Shown here: positions 45,225 through 54,073 of the stretch, one piece after another
How positions within the stretch are numbered: position 1 is the first letter of the stretch
Layout: every line of letters starts with the position of its first letter
Source of the DNA: Neorhizobium alkalisoli
GTDB lineage: Bacteria > Pseudomonadota > Alphaproteobacteria > Rhizobiales > Rhizobiaceae
Assembly (NCBI RefSeq): GCF_007829835.1
Contig: NZ_VIWP01000016.1
Coordinates: forward strand, 1 to 64,000
Length of the DNA stretch: 64,000 bases
Direction: 5' to 3'
Notes under the pieces: generated by a model
The model's database searches: none
The model's input: only the letters and a program-made list of their open reading frames with translations
Told to the model about the DNA's origin: nothing
Made by a program: the position numbers and the translations under genes

Positions 45225-46718
45225 ATGCAATTGACCACGGCCGAAAGACCCGTTGCAAACCGCTCACGTCGTCACAAAACGCGGATATATCTCCTCCTCG
45301 CGATGATCGCGGTTACGGATTTTTTGATTTTCAAGCAAGCACCCGGCCTCAACCTCTTTATCCTGTCGATTTTACTCACTGCTGCTGTCCTGATCGCAGG
45401 TCGCAAGCCGCCTCGCCTGCCCTACGTCGCGACTTGTTTTGGCATCTCGGCACTCGCAGCCGCGCCATTGCTGGAAGCGCCGACATTGGCTGGCTTCGTC
45501 GTCTCAATGATGGTCGTCGTCCTCAATACCCTTGCTCATGCGCGGCTGCTCCCCAAAAATCCAAGCGCAGTTCCATTCGCACTCTTACGCTTCATGCCGG
45601 CCATATTCCTGAGGCTGCCCCAGAGCTGCAGGCGATATCTCGCGTCCCGTTCCGGCCGCTCGATTTTCGGCGTGACGCAAAGATCCCTCGCCGGCTGGAT
45701 ATTTCCACTGGGCATGGGGGTCGTCTTTCTTTTTCTCTTCAGCACCGCCAATCCGTTGATCGAGATGGGCTTGCACAATATCGATCTCAGCGCCCTCCGA
45801 AATCTCCTGGATATCGGTCGAATCGCGTTCTGGCTGATCGCCGCAGCCGGCATCTGGGCGCTGATGCGGCCATGCCTTATCCGCAAATCCAAGCTTTGCA
45901 TTTCCCGGAATGCCGGATCCGAGAGTGATATCGACAGCTTTCTCGATCATTCGATGCTCGTTCGGTGCCTTTCCATCTTCAATCTGCTTTTTGCGCTGCA
46001 GACCATCCTGGATCTCATATATCTCTGGGGAGGCGTCACCCTGCCGGCTGGGATGAGCCACGCCGAATATGCCCATCGCGGCGCCTATCCGCTGGTCGCA
46101 ACGGCTTTGCTTGCCGCTGCCTTTGTGTTGATGTCGATGCGTCGCGATGGCCCCGGAGATCGCAGCCGGCGGATCCGGATCCTCGTCGTCGCCTGGATCC
46201 TTCAAAACGTTCTCCTCTGCCTGTCCTCCATCCTCCGGCTCGACCTTTATATAGAAGCCTATTCGTTGACGGGGCTCAGGCTTGCAGCAGGCATCTGGAT
46301 GGGTCTCGTCGCCGCGGGTCTTGTCCTCATTCTTTTAAGAATAATGCTGCGGCGCTCCAATCAATGGCTGATCGCCATGAACCTTGCCACCCTGTCGACC
46401 GTTCTTTATCTCGTAGCATTCATTGACTTTTCCGGCTTCATTGCCCGTTTCAATGTCGAGAACAGTATGCGTCCAGGTCATCAGGGCGAGCCACTGGACC
46501 TCCATTATCTCACCTCCCTTGGCGCATCAGCCATTCCAGCACTGGATCTCTACATGGCCAATGTTCCGGCCAATAGTTCAGAGCATCAGATGGCGGAATA
46601 CGGGAGGCTGAAGCTGGTCAGCGAATTTGCCGCTCGGTCCCGGGACTGGCGCAGTTGGACCTATCGGAAACAGAGAATGGAAACCTATCTGCAATCGACT
46701 GCTTTGATCAAGCAATGA
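45225..46718 (+). CDS. DUF4173 membrane protein
   Basis: A 497-residue protein with about eleven hydrophobic segments, first at residue 20-65 (IYLLLAMIAVTDFLIFKQAP onward). The family signature AGMSHAEYAHRGAYPLVATA lies near 308-328, followed by a soluble tail of about 80 residues (HYLTSLGASAIPALDLYMAN). DUF4173 function is unknown. The start at 45225 is preferred; the reading from 45123 adds 34 unrelated residues. It is 42 bp upstream of a response regulator gene, suggesting that it acts with or is controlled by the two-component pair. Confidence 0.85.
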   Translation: MQLTTAERPVANRSRRHKTRIYLLLAMIAVTDFLIFKQAPGLNLFILSILLTAAVLIAGRKPPRLPYVATCFGISALAAAPLLEAPTLAGFVVSMMVVVLNTLAHARLLPKNPSAVPFALLRFMPAIFLRLPQSCRRYLASRSGRSIFGVTQRSLAGWIFPLGMGVVFLFLFSTANPLIEMGLHNIDLSALRNLLDIGRIAFWLIAAAGIWALMRPCLIRKSKLCISRNAGSESDIDSFLDHSMLVRCLSIFNLLFALQTILDLIYLWGGVTLPAGMSHAEYAHRGAYPLVATALLAAAFVLMSMRRDGPGDRSRRIRILVVAWILQNVLLCLSSILRLDLYIEAYSLTGLRLAAGIWMGLVAAGLVLILLRIMLRRSNQWLIAMNLATLSTVLYLVAFIDFSGFIARFNVENSMRPGHQGEPLDLHYLTSLGASAIPALDLYMANVPANSSEHQMAEYGRLKLVSEFAARSRDWRSWTYRKQRMETYLQSTALIKQ

Positions 46719-46760
46719 AACCGCGATATCTACTGCGGCATGGAATTTACGGGAGATCGA

Positions 46761-47465
46761 ATGGCGCCCTGCATCCTTGTCGTCGATGACGAGCCAAACA
46801 TTCGTGACGTGATCTGTTTTGCATTGGAGCGCGCAGACATGACCACAGCCACGGCTGGAAATGGTATTCAGGCGATGATGACCTACCGCGCGAAAAGGAT
46901 CGACCTCATCGTTCTCGATATCGAAATGCCGGACATGGATGGCCTCGAAGTGTGCCGGCAGATCCGCAAGACCTCCTCGGTTCCGATCCTCTTTCTTTCT
47001 GCACGGGACGAAGAAATCGATCGGATACTGGGTCTCGAGATCGGCGGCGACGACTATGTCACAAAACCCTTCAGTCCCCGCGAACTGGTTGCCCGAGTCA
47101 AAACCATCCTCAAACGGACCGGCACCTCTGGCGGCAGCGAGGGACGCGAAGAGACTATTGCTGTGGGTGATCTGCGCCTCGATCGAGCTGGCAGGACGGT
47201 AACCTTTGGCGACACCCCCGTGACGCCAACAAGCCTCGAATTCGCAATTATCGAAACACTGATGGCGCGCCCCGAAATGGTGTTCAGCCGCGAGCAGTTG
47301 ATGGTGGCGGCCTACGGTCCAGGGACCTATGTCGCCGACCGCACGATCGACAGCCACATCCGCAATATCAGGGCAAAATTCGCCACGATCGGTGCTGATG
47401 GACTGATCACCACAGTACATGGTGTCGGATTCAAGCTGCGCGCCAACCATGAGCGAGGGACCTGA
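46761..47465 (+). CDS. OmpR-family response regulator
   Basis: A 234-residue regulator with a receiver domain (1-115) and a winged-helix DNA-binding domain (about 130-230). Acidic pocket VVDDEPN, phospho-acceptor Asp in IVLDIEMPDMDG, conserved Ser in FLSARDEE and Lys in YVTKPFSPREL are all present. The C-terminal recognition region is DRTIDSHIRNIRAKF. GGGAGA precedes the ATG at 46761. Its partner kinase starts two bases after its stop. Confidence 0.93.
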   Translation: MAPCILVVDDEPNIRDVICFALERADMTTATAGNGIQAMMTYRAKRIDLIVLDIEMPDMDGLEVCRQIRKTSSVPILFLSARDEEIDRILGLEIGGDDYVTKPFSPRELVARVKTILKRTGTSGGSEGREETIAVGDLRLDRAGRTVTFGDTPVTPTSLEFAIIETLMARPEMVFSREQLMVAAYGPGTYVADRTIDSHIRNIRAKFATIGADGLITTVHGVGFKLRANHERGT

Positions 47466-47466
47466 T

Positions 47467-48474
47467 ATGCCGGCCCCAAAGGTAAAAACGAAATGGCGGC
47501 CACCGATCGCGCTGATCGTCTATTCCGTCTTGCTGTCGATTATGATGTTACCGATCGTCAGCTTTGTCTGGTTTCGGGCGACCGACAATACATCCTTGAC
47601 GACATCCGCTGGGGCCGCTCCCCTCCTTGGCGTGTTTCTCGTCACTCTGGCGGTCGCCTATGTGCTCAATCGCAATATCGCCGGCCCTATCAATGCGCTG
47701 ATTGGAAGGACAAATGAAATCAGCCAAGGCGGCCGCGCCGCCATCCAGCCACTTGACAGCTATGGCACGCGTGAAATCGCGACCTTGTCACAGAGTTTTT
47801 TAAATCTTGCCGGCAAACTGGTCGATCGCGACGAATACGTGCGTTCATTTGCCGGACATGTCTCCCATGAGCTCAAGTCGCCATTGACCTCGATCCGCGG
47901 GGCCGCCGAACTCTTGCGCGAGGATATCACCGAGCAACCCATGACCGACGCAGAGCGTCTGCGGTTTCTTGAGAACATCATCGCCGATGCCAAGCGGCTG
48001 GAGCTGTTATTGGCAAGACTGAGGGAACTTGCCCAGGCAGAAACACCGCTCCCAACAGACCGCACTTGCGCAGATGACATTTGCAACGTCCTCAAGGACC
48101 GTTTTCCAAAGCAGAGCGTCACGGCTTCCGGGCAATCCGCGGTACGCTTCGCGCTCTCGAGCGAGGCTGCCATTGTGGTCTTCAGCAATCTTGCGGAAAA
48201 TGCATTCCAGAATGGCGCGACACATCTCGACGTTGCAGCCACAGTCGATGGGCGCTCGATGAACATCTTGGTGAGTGACAACGGCAATGGAATTTCTGAA
48301 GCGAACCGCAACCTGGTGTTCCAGCCGTTTTTCTCCCCCCGACGCCAGGAAGGAGGCACCGGCATGGGGCTTGAGATCGCTCGCTCGATGCTGAGCTCTC
48401 ACGGAGCGACCATCGCCTTGCTAGACGCTCCGCATCGCGGTGCTGCGTTCCTTGTCACCGCTTCATTGGCGTAA
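47467..48474 (+). CDS. Sensor histidine kinase, CreC-like layout
   Basis: A 335-residue kinase. Two membrane spans (about 15-35 and 52-72) enclose only a short loop, then a HAMP-like linker, the phospho-acceptor box GHVSHELKSPLTSIRGA (about 134-150), N box FSNLAENAFQNGA, and G boxes SDNGNGIS and GGTGMGLEIA. The short periplasmic loop suggests sensing within the membrane or through the DUF4173 protein. A start at 47449, inside the regulator gene, is also possible. Confidence 0.9.
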   Translation: MPAPKVKTKWRPPIALIVYSVLLSIMMLPIVSFVWFRATDNTSLTTSAGAAPLLGVFLVTLAVAYVLNRNIAGPINALIGRTNEISQGGRAAIQPLDSYGTREIATLSQSFLNLAGKLVDRDEYVRSFAGHVSHELKSPLTSIRGAAELLREDITEQPMTDAERLRFLENIIADAKRLELLLARLRELAQAETPLPTDRTCADDICNVLKDRFPKQSVTASGQSAVRFALSSEAAIVVFSNLAENAFQNGATHLDVAATVDGRSMNILVSDNGNGISEANRNLVFQPFFSPRRQEGGTGMGLEIARSMLSSHGATIALLDAPHRGAAFLVTASLA

Positions 48475-48479
48475 CACAG

Positions 48480-48746
48480 GTTCCGAACCAAAAGCCTGGG
48501 CGCTACGCAGTCGAAAATGCTCGATGGGATGTTGAGTCAAATCGATCCAGTGAGCTCGACTGGCTCTTTTTCCGGCGCTGGCGTCTCAACGAAGGATGGT
48601 TAACAGCGTCAGAAACAGAAAGAGCGCTCGAAATCTTCCACGACAGTCTCGCAATCAGGATGAGGCGTGCTGTCGTCAAACAGCTCTATGATGGTTTGGT
48701 CCTGGCCGAATATGGAGTGAAGCGAACAGCGAACTCATATGTCTAA
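48480..48746 (+). pseudogene. Open-frame gene remnant, unknown family
   Basis: This frame is open for 88 codons after the kinase stop without a usable ATG. It has protein-like composition: ARWDVESN, ELDWLFFRRWRLNEGWLTAS, then ERALEIFHDSLAIRMRRAVV and a TAA at 48744. I do not recognise the family. It may be the tail of a lost gene or a short gene using TTG/GTG. The rest of the 485-bp gap (48475-48959) is AT-richer and holds nothing else I can name, apart from the promoter expected for the gene at 48960. Confidence 0.4.
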
Positions 48747-48959
48747 CGGAAATATTCTCTCGTCGAAGGGCTGCTGGAGATCGGCAATACGCCGAAAGCT
48801 GACGCAGCGATCCCGTTCCTGGCGATGAGGACAGATAATACTATTATCACAATTGCTTGTCGTTCCATTGGCCGTTGGCATCGCTGTCAGCAAGCCCGTA
48901 AATTTGGAACAATTGGATTCACGTGATTTTAAAAAGCGCTGTGGACTAAGTTCATTCTA

Positions 48960-50042
48960 ATGGGTCACAACTGGCTAATCTTCTCAACGATCATCCTGAC
49001 ATACGGCGTTGGCTTCGTTGGCACTGTATCCGCGCATGCCTGGATAGGATTGGGCATTCGTTTCCTGATCTGCCTTGGAATAGTCGTCGGCCTCCTGTTT
49101 TGGGCCGGCAGCGGTGGAGGCCTGGTCGTCTTCATCTTCTCCTTCCCGATACTCCTCTTCGCTGCGGGAGCCGTTTCAGGGGTCACAACCCGTGCCGCTC
49201 TACTGAGACTGCGATGGGGTGCCAGAAGCGGCAAGGGGATACTCGTCATCCTTACGGGTCTTTCAGCCCTACCGGCCGGCACAGCAGCTTATGGCGTCTA
49301 TCGGCAGTGGGAGTCGAGGGCACTCTATGCAGCCTTGCCGACAGCGGATTCACTTCCGGCCATTCCGGCCTGCGATCCGTTCCGCCAGACAGGACCAATG
49401 ATCGGGGCCGTCATAACTGAGCCCCGCCGCGATGCGAGCTCTCGCACCATCCCTTTCAACGATACTCGCGTTCTCTATCCTGCCGTCTACAGAGATCCCT
49501 ATCCACCACGCTCTCCGAAAAGCGACGAGAAGGTGTCCTGGATCAGTTTCAAAATGTATGTAGAGGGCGCCCGCCCTGTGCCGCCGGAAGACAGTAAGGG
49601 CGCGGACGGAAAGTGGATCCCACTGAACAAGCGGCAACCGTCGATCCGCTTCCATTTTCGGTCGCGCGCTCCAATCGCGGAACATGCAATACGCATGCTC
49701 AACATCACAAGCGGCAATACCACAAGGCTCGATGATGTCCCTGATATTCGATTAGCCCCTTCCTCCCACGACGGTCTCTCGCTCGTCGTTTCCCCGCAAC
49801 CCAGATCCATCGATCGTTCTAAAAAGAGTTTCGTCGCCATTCGTGACGGATTGATTGATGAATTGGTGCAATGCTCCGGCAATGGGACATTCCCGCAATG
49901 CACCTTCACACTGGACGAAAGCGGCATAACGCTCGAAGGAACCTTTGCAGAGACGAGTTTTGTCGACTGGCCCCTCATCCGAAAAGACGTGAAGAACTTC
50001 GCCAGCTGCAGCGTCGCAGCTGCAAGGCAGGGAGCGGGTTGA
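48960..50042 (+). CDS. Membrane-anchored protein of unknown function
   Basis: A 360-residue protein with four hydrophobic segments in the first 120 residues (LIFSTIILTYGVGFVGTVSA; FLICLGIVVGLLFWA; GLVVFIFSFPILLFAAGAVS; GILVILTGLSALPAGTAAYG). A soluble domain of about 230 residues follows, with four Cys (near 147, 320, 329 and 351) and strand-rich composition. I do not recognise the family. No operon partner is evident; upstream is a gene remnant and downstream a repeat-bearing gap. Confidence 0.75.
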   Translation: MGHNWLIFSTIILTYGVGFVGTVSAHAWIGLGIRFLICLGIVVGLLFWAGSGGGLVVFIFSFPILLFAAGAVSGVTTRAALLRLRWGARSGKGILVILTGLSALPAGTAAYGVYRQWESRALYAALPTADSLPAIPACDPFRQTGPMIGAVITEPRRDASSRTIPFNDTRVLYPAVYRDPYPPRSPKSDEKVSWISFKMYVEGARPVPPEDSKGADGKWIPLNKRQPSIRFHFRSRAPIAEHAIRMLNITSGNTTRLDDVPDIRLAPSSHDGLSLVVSPQPRSIDRSKKSFVAIRDGLIDELVQCSGNGTFPQCTFTLDESGITLEGTFAETSFVDWPLIRKDVKNFASCSVAAARQGAG

Positions 50043-50457
50043 TACCTCGGCTGTTTTCTCGGACTGGCTCGTGCTGATATCACCCGCAGACGAGAGCAGA
50101 AAGCCTTAGGGCGAACTTGGCTATTATGTCTTGTCGTGGCTGATATTCCGACGAGAGCATTATAGTTTCTGGCGCGGTGTGTTTTTGCTCATTCCGGGAA
50201 GTTATTTTTGGTTGCGGGGGCCTGAACGCAGGGAGACTTGCGAATTTTCCGGGTCTTAAACCATAACGAACCGCCGACCCGTTCAAGTACATCTCGCTGC
50301 AAATACCGGAGTTCTAATAACCGACCGTGGGCCTCGCCCGACTACGAAAAAATTGCATGCGGCTCATCTCGCGAACGGCGTAGCAAAAAGATGCAGTTCT
50401 GCACAGGAACCTGCATGGGCACCGGATTAAGTATCCTGTATCTCTTCGTTCAAGACA
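50043..50457. other. 415-bp intergenic region with repeat-like block
   Basis: No convincing gene. Bases about 50203-50250 (starting TTTTTGGTTGCGGGGGCC) resemble the block at 5985-6035. The first 14 bases match the reverse complement of an initiator-tRNA 3' end (GCCCCCGCAACCA), but no tRNA body follows. The weak reading frame 50238-50468 has no homology. The promoter of the LysR gene at 50458 should lie near the end. Confidence 0.4.
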
Positions 50458-51459
50458 ATGACGAATAGGTTTCTGCATTTGGACCAGCTTCTCGCCATAC
50501 GCACATTCGTTCGAGTGGCCGAAGCAGGATCATTCGCCAAGGCAGCGGACACCATGAACCTTCCGCGCTCATCGGTCAGCAAATTGATCCAGGATCTGGA
50601 GGCGCATCTCGGCACCAAGCTGGTCGAGCGGACGACACGATCGGTGACGATGACGAACGAAGGCGTGGCCTATCATGAGCGGGCGCTGCATCTGCTGGCC
50701 GATCTCGACGAGATGGACAGCACGGTCAAAGGTGCGCGTGCCACGCCAAAGGGCCGCCTGCGTGTCGATATCGGCTCGGTTTTGGCGAACAGGATCCTCA
50801 TCCCGGCGTTCGATGATTTCCGAACCCGCTATCCCGAGATAGAATTGCTTCTCGGCGTCAACGACAGGGCGGCCGATCTGATCGGCGAAGGAATAGACTG
50901 CGTCATTCGCGGCGGGGCGCTGGCCGATTCCTCGCTGAAGGCGCGCCGCCTTTGCGAGCTAGATTACGTCGTCTGCGCCGCCCCCGCCTATCTGGAGGGT
51001 CGGAGCCCGCCGCGGCATCCGGACGAGATCGCCGGCCACCAGGTTGTCAGCTATTTCTCGGCCACCTCGGGCAAGCGTTTCCCGTTGCGCTTCGTTCGCG
51101 GCGCCGAGCGGCTGGAAGTCCAGCCGGTCGACGGTATCTCGGTCAACGAGAGCACGGCACATCTGACCGCACTCCTGTCGGGGCTGGGTATCGGGCAGAG
51201 TTTCGGCTATCTGGCAAGACCGCATTTCGCCGACGGGACGCTGGTCGAACTGCTGACGGACTGGAAGCCGGATCATCACGTCCTGCATCTCGTCTATCCT
51301 GCAGACCGGTTCCCGAACCCCAGACTGCGTGCCTTCACGGAATGGGCCACGCAACTTTTCGCGGCCTGCGATGCGCGCCGTCCCGAAGGCCATTCCCATT
51401 CATCATCCACCCTGATGGATAATCTCTCCACGCCGGGCAACTTCTCGCCCGGACGCTGA
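50458..51459 (+). CDS. LysR-family regulator
   Basis: A 333-residue LysR regulator. Helix-turn-helix at about 8-65 (LLAIRTFVRVAEAGSFAKAA, LPRSSVSKLIQDLEAHLGTK), then an effector domain of the CrgA/DmlR type (GRLRVDIGSVLANRILIPAF, GIDCVIRGGALADSSLKARR). It is on the same strand as, and 143 bp upstream of, the SDR gene, which with the next gene forms its likely target. A 6-bp dyad at 51493-51509 (GCGGCT/AGCCGC) lies between them. Confidence 0.92.
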   Translation: MTNRFLHLDQLLAIRTFVRVAEAGSFAKAADTMNLPRSSVSKLIQDLEAHLGTKLVERTTRSVTMTNEGVAYHERALHLLADLDEMDSTVKGARATPKGRLRVDIGSVLANRILIPAFDDFRTRYPEIELLLGVNDRAADLIGEGIDCVIRGGALADSSLKARRLCELDYVVCAAPAYLEGRSPPRHPDEIAGHQVVSYFSATSGKRFPLRFVRGAERLEVQPVDGISVNESTAHLTALLSGLGIGQSFGYLARPHFADGTLVELLTDWKPDHHVLHLVYPADRFPNPRLRAFTEWATQLFAACDARRPEGHSHSSSTLMDNLSTPGNFSPGR

Positions 51460-51602
51460 AGACCTAACTTCATCTCATCGGACGGCGACGAAGCGGCTGA
51501 GACAGCCGCCATCGCCACCCACACCGAACAGTTTCGACATGATCAACAGCCCATGCGCGTGGGGCTGAGCCCTTTCGCATGCGCAAGAACAAGGAGATTT
51601 CC

Positions 51603-52358
51603 ATGACCAACAGACTGGCAAACAAGATCGCACTCGTGACCGGCGCCACCAGCGGCATCGGCCTTGCAACGGCAAAGCTCTTCGCTTCCGAAGGCGCCAA
51701 GGTCTATATCACCGGCCGCCGCAAGGATGTACTCGACAAGGCTGTTGCCGAGATCGGCCACGGCGCCGTCGGTGTCCAGGCCGACTCGGCCAGGAACGAA
51801 GACCTCGACAACCTCTTTGCAAAGGTGAAATCGGAACAGGGCCGTCTCGACGTCCTCTTCGTCAACGCCGGCGGCGGCGCAATGCTTCCCCTCGGTCAGA
51901 TCACCGAAGAGCATTTCGATGACACGTTCGACCGTAACGTCAAGGCGGTCGTCTTCACCGTCCAGAAGGCGCTGCCCCTGCTGGGCCAAGGCTCCTCCGT
52001 CATCCTGACGAGCTCGGTGACAGGCATCGAAGGCAACGCCAATTTCAGCATCTACTCCGCCTCCAAGGCTGCGGTGCGCAATCTGGCACGGTCTTGGATC
52101 CTCGATCTCAAGGGCACCGGCATCCGCGTCAACGTCGTCTCGCCCGGCCCGATCCATACGGCGGGCCTGGTCGAGCTGGCTGGCGATGACAAGGTACAGC
52201 AGCAGGGCCTCCTCGACTATCTCGCATCGACCGTTCCGCTCGGCCGCGTCGGCGAGCCGGAAGAAATCGGCAAGGCCGTTCTTTTCCTGGCAACCGAGGA
52301 GTCGAGCTTCGTCAACGGCGCCGAACTCTTCGTCGATGGCGGCAAGGCCCAGATCTGA
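51603..52358 (+). CDS. Short-chain dehydrogenase/reductase
   Basis: A 251-residue classical SDR. Cofactor motif TGATSGIG (about 12-19), the NAGGG segment near 83, catalytic Ser in ILTSSVTG, Tyr-x3-Lys in YSASK (near 150-154), and a C-terminal [12 protein letters not shown]. Arg after the second strand (TGRRKD) suggests NADP preference. AAGGAG before the ATG at 51603 supports this start. It is 58 bp upstream of the MDR reductase with a hairpin between. Confidence 0.92.
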   Translation: MTNRLANKIALVTGATSGIGLATAKLFASEGAKVYITGRRKDVLDKAVAEIGHGAVGVQADSARNEDLDNLFAKVKSEQGRLDVLFVNAGGGAMLPLGQITEEHFDDTFDRNVKAVVFTVQKALPLLGQGSSVILTSSVTGIEGNANFSIYSASKAAVRNLARSWILDLKGTGIRVNVVSPGPIHTAGLVELAGDDKVQQQGLLDYLASTVPLGRVGEPEEIGKAVLFLATEESSFVNGAELFVDGGKAQI

Positions 52359-52365
52359 CGATGCC

Positions 52366-52388
52366 GGGGGCGGCCCGGCACCGCCCCC
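52366..52388 (+). terminator. GC-rich hairpin after SDR gene
   Basis: GGGGGCGG (52366-52373) pairs with CCGCCCCC (52381-52388). It is followed by AACAAAG, not a T-run, and the next gene starts 28 bases later, so partial attenuation is more likely than full termination. Confidence 0.5.
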
Positions 52389-52416
52389 AACAAAGTCCAA
52401 TCAAGGAGATCCGAAA

Positions 52417-53418
52417 ATGCGCGCCGCCGTCTGTTTCAAGCACGGAAAGCCCGAAGATGTGCTTCAGGCGATCGAGCGTCCCGAACCCGGCCGGCCGGGC
52501 AAGGGAGACGTTCTGATCCGTGTCCTTCTTCGTCCTGTTCACCATGGAGACCTGCTGGGTATCGCCGGGCGATATCAACCCGGTGCTGTCGTTCCCAAAG
52601 ACGGCGTGCCGGTGGGCTTCGAGGGTTATGGTATTGTCGAAGAGGCGGGCGCAGGCGTAGACCTTGCAGCCGGAGAGCGTGTAGCGTTCTTTCCCGGCCG
52701 CGGCGCCTGGAGCGAGAAGGCGATCGTGCCTGCTGAGTACGTCACAGTGATCCCCAACACTGTCACGGACGAGGCGGCCGCCCAGCTTCACGTCAACCCA
52801 CTGACAACAGCCTTGCTCTTACGCGCAGTTGAGGCTTCCGGCGCAAGACCCGGTCATGACGTGGTTGTCTTGACGGCTGCAGGGTCCGCAGTCGCCCGCC
52901 TGACAATCGGGCTGCTCATCGAGCGCGGATATGACGTGATTGCCATCGTTCGGCGCGAGGCCGGCGTCAACGAACTCAACGTCGTCTTTCCGGACTTGCC
53001 GGTATTGTCCACCGAGAGCGTCGACTGGGCGGACAGGGTCTCTGTTGCAGCCGATGGCCGACCGATCAGGGTCGTGCTCGATCCGGTCGGGGGCGAGATC
53101 GCCAGCCGTGTCGTGGGATTGCTTTCGCAGGGCGGCCATCTCATTTCCTATGGCGATCTGTCCGGCCAGCCCATCACGGTCCCGGCTCTTTATTTCTCGA
53201 CGCGCGACATTCGCTTATCCGGCGTCACCGTCGGACGCTGGGCAGGACTGCCTGCCGAGATCAGGAAGGCGGATCTGCAATTGGCTCTCGGATTGGCGGC
53301 TGGCAAGCCGGAACTCTTCCCCATCGAGAGGATCTACGATCTGTCCGAAGTGGCGCAGGCTGCGGCGCGCGTGAAGACCACGGGCAAGACCGGCACAGTG
53401 CTGCTGGCGACACGATAG
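52417..53418 (+). CDS. MDR-family reductase (quinone/enoyl reductase-like)
   Basis: A 333-residue medium-chain dehydrogenase/reductase. The GroES-like part has RPVHHGDLLGIAGRYQ where zinc alcohol dehydrogenases carry the catalytic Cys, so it is probably the zinc-free MECR/quinone-reductase type. The cofactor region includes VVLTAAGSAVARLTIGLL and VLDPVGGEIASRVVG. AAGGAG precedes the ATG at 52417; the longer reading from 52186 overlaps the SDR gene. It may act with the SDR on a carbonyl or enone. Confidence 0.88.
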   Translation: MRAAVCFKHGKPEDVLQAIERPEPGRPGKGDVLIRVLLRPVHHGDLLGIAGRYQPGAVVPKDGVPVGFEGYGIVEEAGAGVDLAAGERVAFFPGRGAWSEKAIVPAEYVTVIPNTVTDEAAAQLHVNPLTTALLLRAVEASGARPGHDVVVLTAAGSAVARLTIGLLIERGYDVIAIVRREAGVNELNVVFPDLPVLSTESVDWADRVSVAADGRPIRVVLDPVGGEIASRVVGLLSQGGHLISYGDLSGQPITVPALYFSTRDIRLSGVTVGRWAGLPAEIRKADLQLALGLAAGKPELFPIERIYDLSEVAQAAARVKTTGKTGTVLLATR

Positions 53419-53692
53419 CATCCTGTCAAAGGCCGGTTGGCGCATGGCTCGCCCGGCATCCTCCCGTATCACCAGCATCATGAGCGATCGCGAAAGGGAT
53501 CACAGCCCGTCGCCTCACCATCTACCGATGGCATCACAGGTGCTCTGCAATTTGGCGCAAGAAGCTGCAATCGCGGGCAGGAATTTCCATCGTCGCAGGT
53601 CATCACCGGCGGTTACCTTCGATCATCGGCCGCGGTGTCCGCGGCCGAAATTCACCAAGAGATTCACAACAAATTCAAGAGGAGACACCATC

Positions 53693-54046
53693 ATGGCCGA
53701 TCACGACAAGACCCTTCCGACCGGCGTCGTCGTCAGCGCTTATTACCGGGTCCATCCCGATGACCGTCAGACGTTCATCGACGCCGTCATCCCGGATATG
53801 GAGGCCGCCGCAAAGATCAAGGGCTGCATCTTCTATGCCTTTGCCCAGGATCTCACCGATCCGAATACCTTTCATCTCGTCGAGGGCTATTCCGATGAGA
53901 AGGCCTATGATGAGCACGAGAATTCAGCAACCTTCCTGAAGGCGCTCGCGCATGTGGTGAAGAATGTCCGCATTCTTGATCGGCAGGGCGTTCGTTACGA
54001 CGTCGCCAAACAGCATATCGACGATCCGCGCGGTCGGGTCTCCTGA
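53693..54046 (+). CDS. ABM-family quinol monooxygenase-like protein
   Basis: A 117-residue dimeric alpha-beta-barrel protein of the antibiotic-biosynthesis monooxygenase type. It has VVVSAYYRVHPDDRQTFIDA, CIFYAFAQDLTDPNTFHLVE and YSDEKAYDEHENSATFLKAL. These cofactor-free enzymes oxidise quinols or degrade reactive intermediates. AGAGGAG is eight bases upstream. The frame upstream of 53693 (to 53444) has no homology. Bases 53419-53692 show no gene. Confidence 0.88.
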   Translation: MADHDKTLPTGVVVSAYYRVHPDDRQTFIDAVIPDMEAAAKIKGCIFYAFAQDLTDPNTFHLVEGYSDEKAYDEHENSATFLKALAHVVKNVRILDRQGVRYDVAKQHIDDPRGRVS

Positions 54047-54073
54047 GAGATTTTCGCTCGAGACGTCGCGACA

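Noticed and set aside
44965-45267. 100-codon minus-strand frame before the DUF4173 gene
   Set aside because: No recognised motif or ribosome-binding site, and it overlaps the DUF4173 start and a competing plus-strand frame; left as unassigned intergenic DNA.
50207-50221. Match to the reverse complement of an initiator tRNA 3' end
   Set aside because: Only about 14 bases match; no acceptor stem partner, anticodon arm or D-arm follows, so no tRNA gene is called.
53444-53692. In-frame extension upstream of the ABM monooxygenase
   Set aside because: The 83 extra residues have no homology and a strong Shine-Dalgarno precedes the ATG at 53693.
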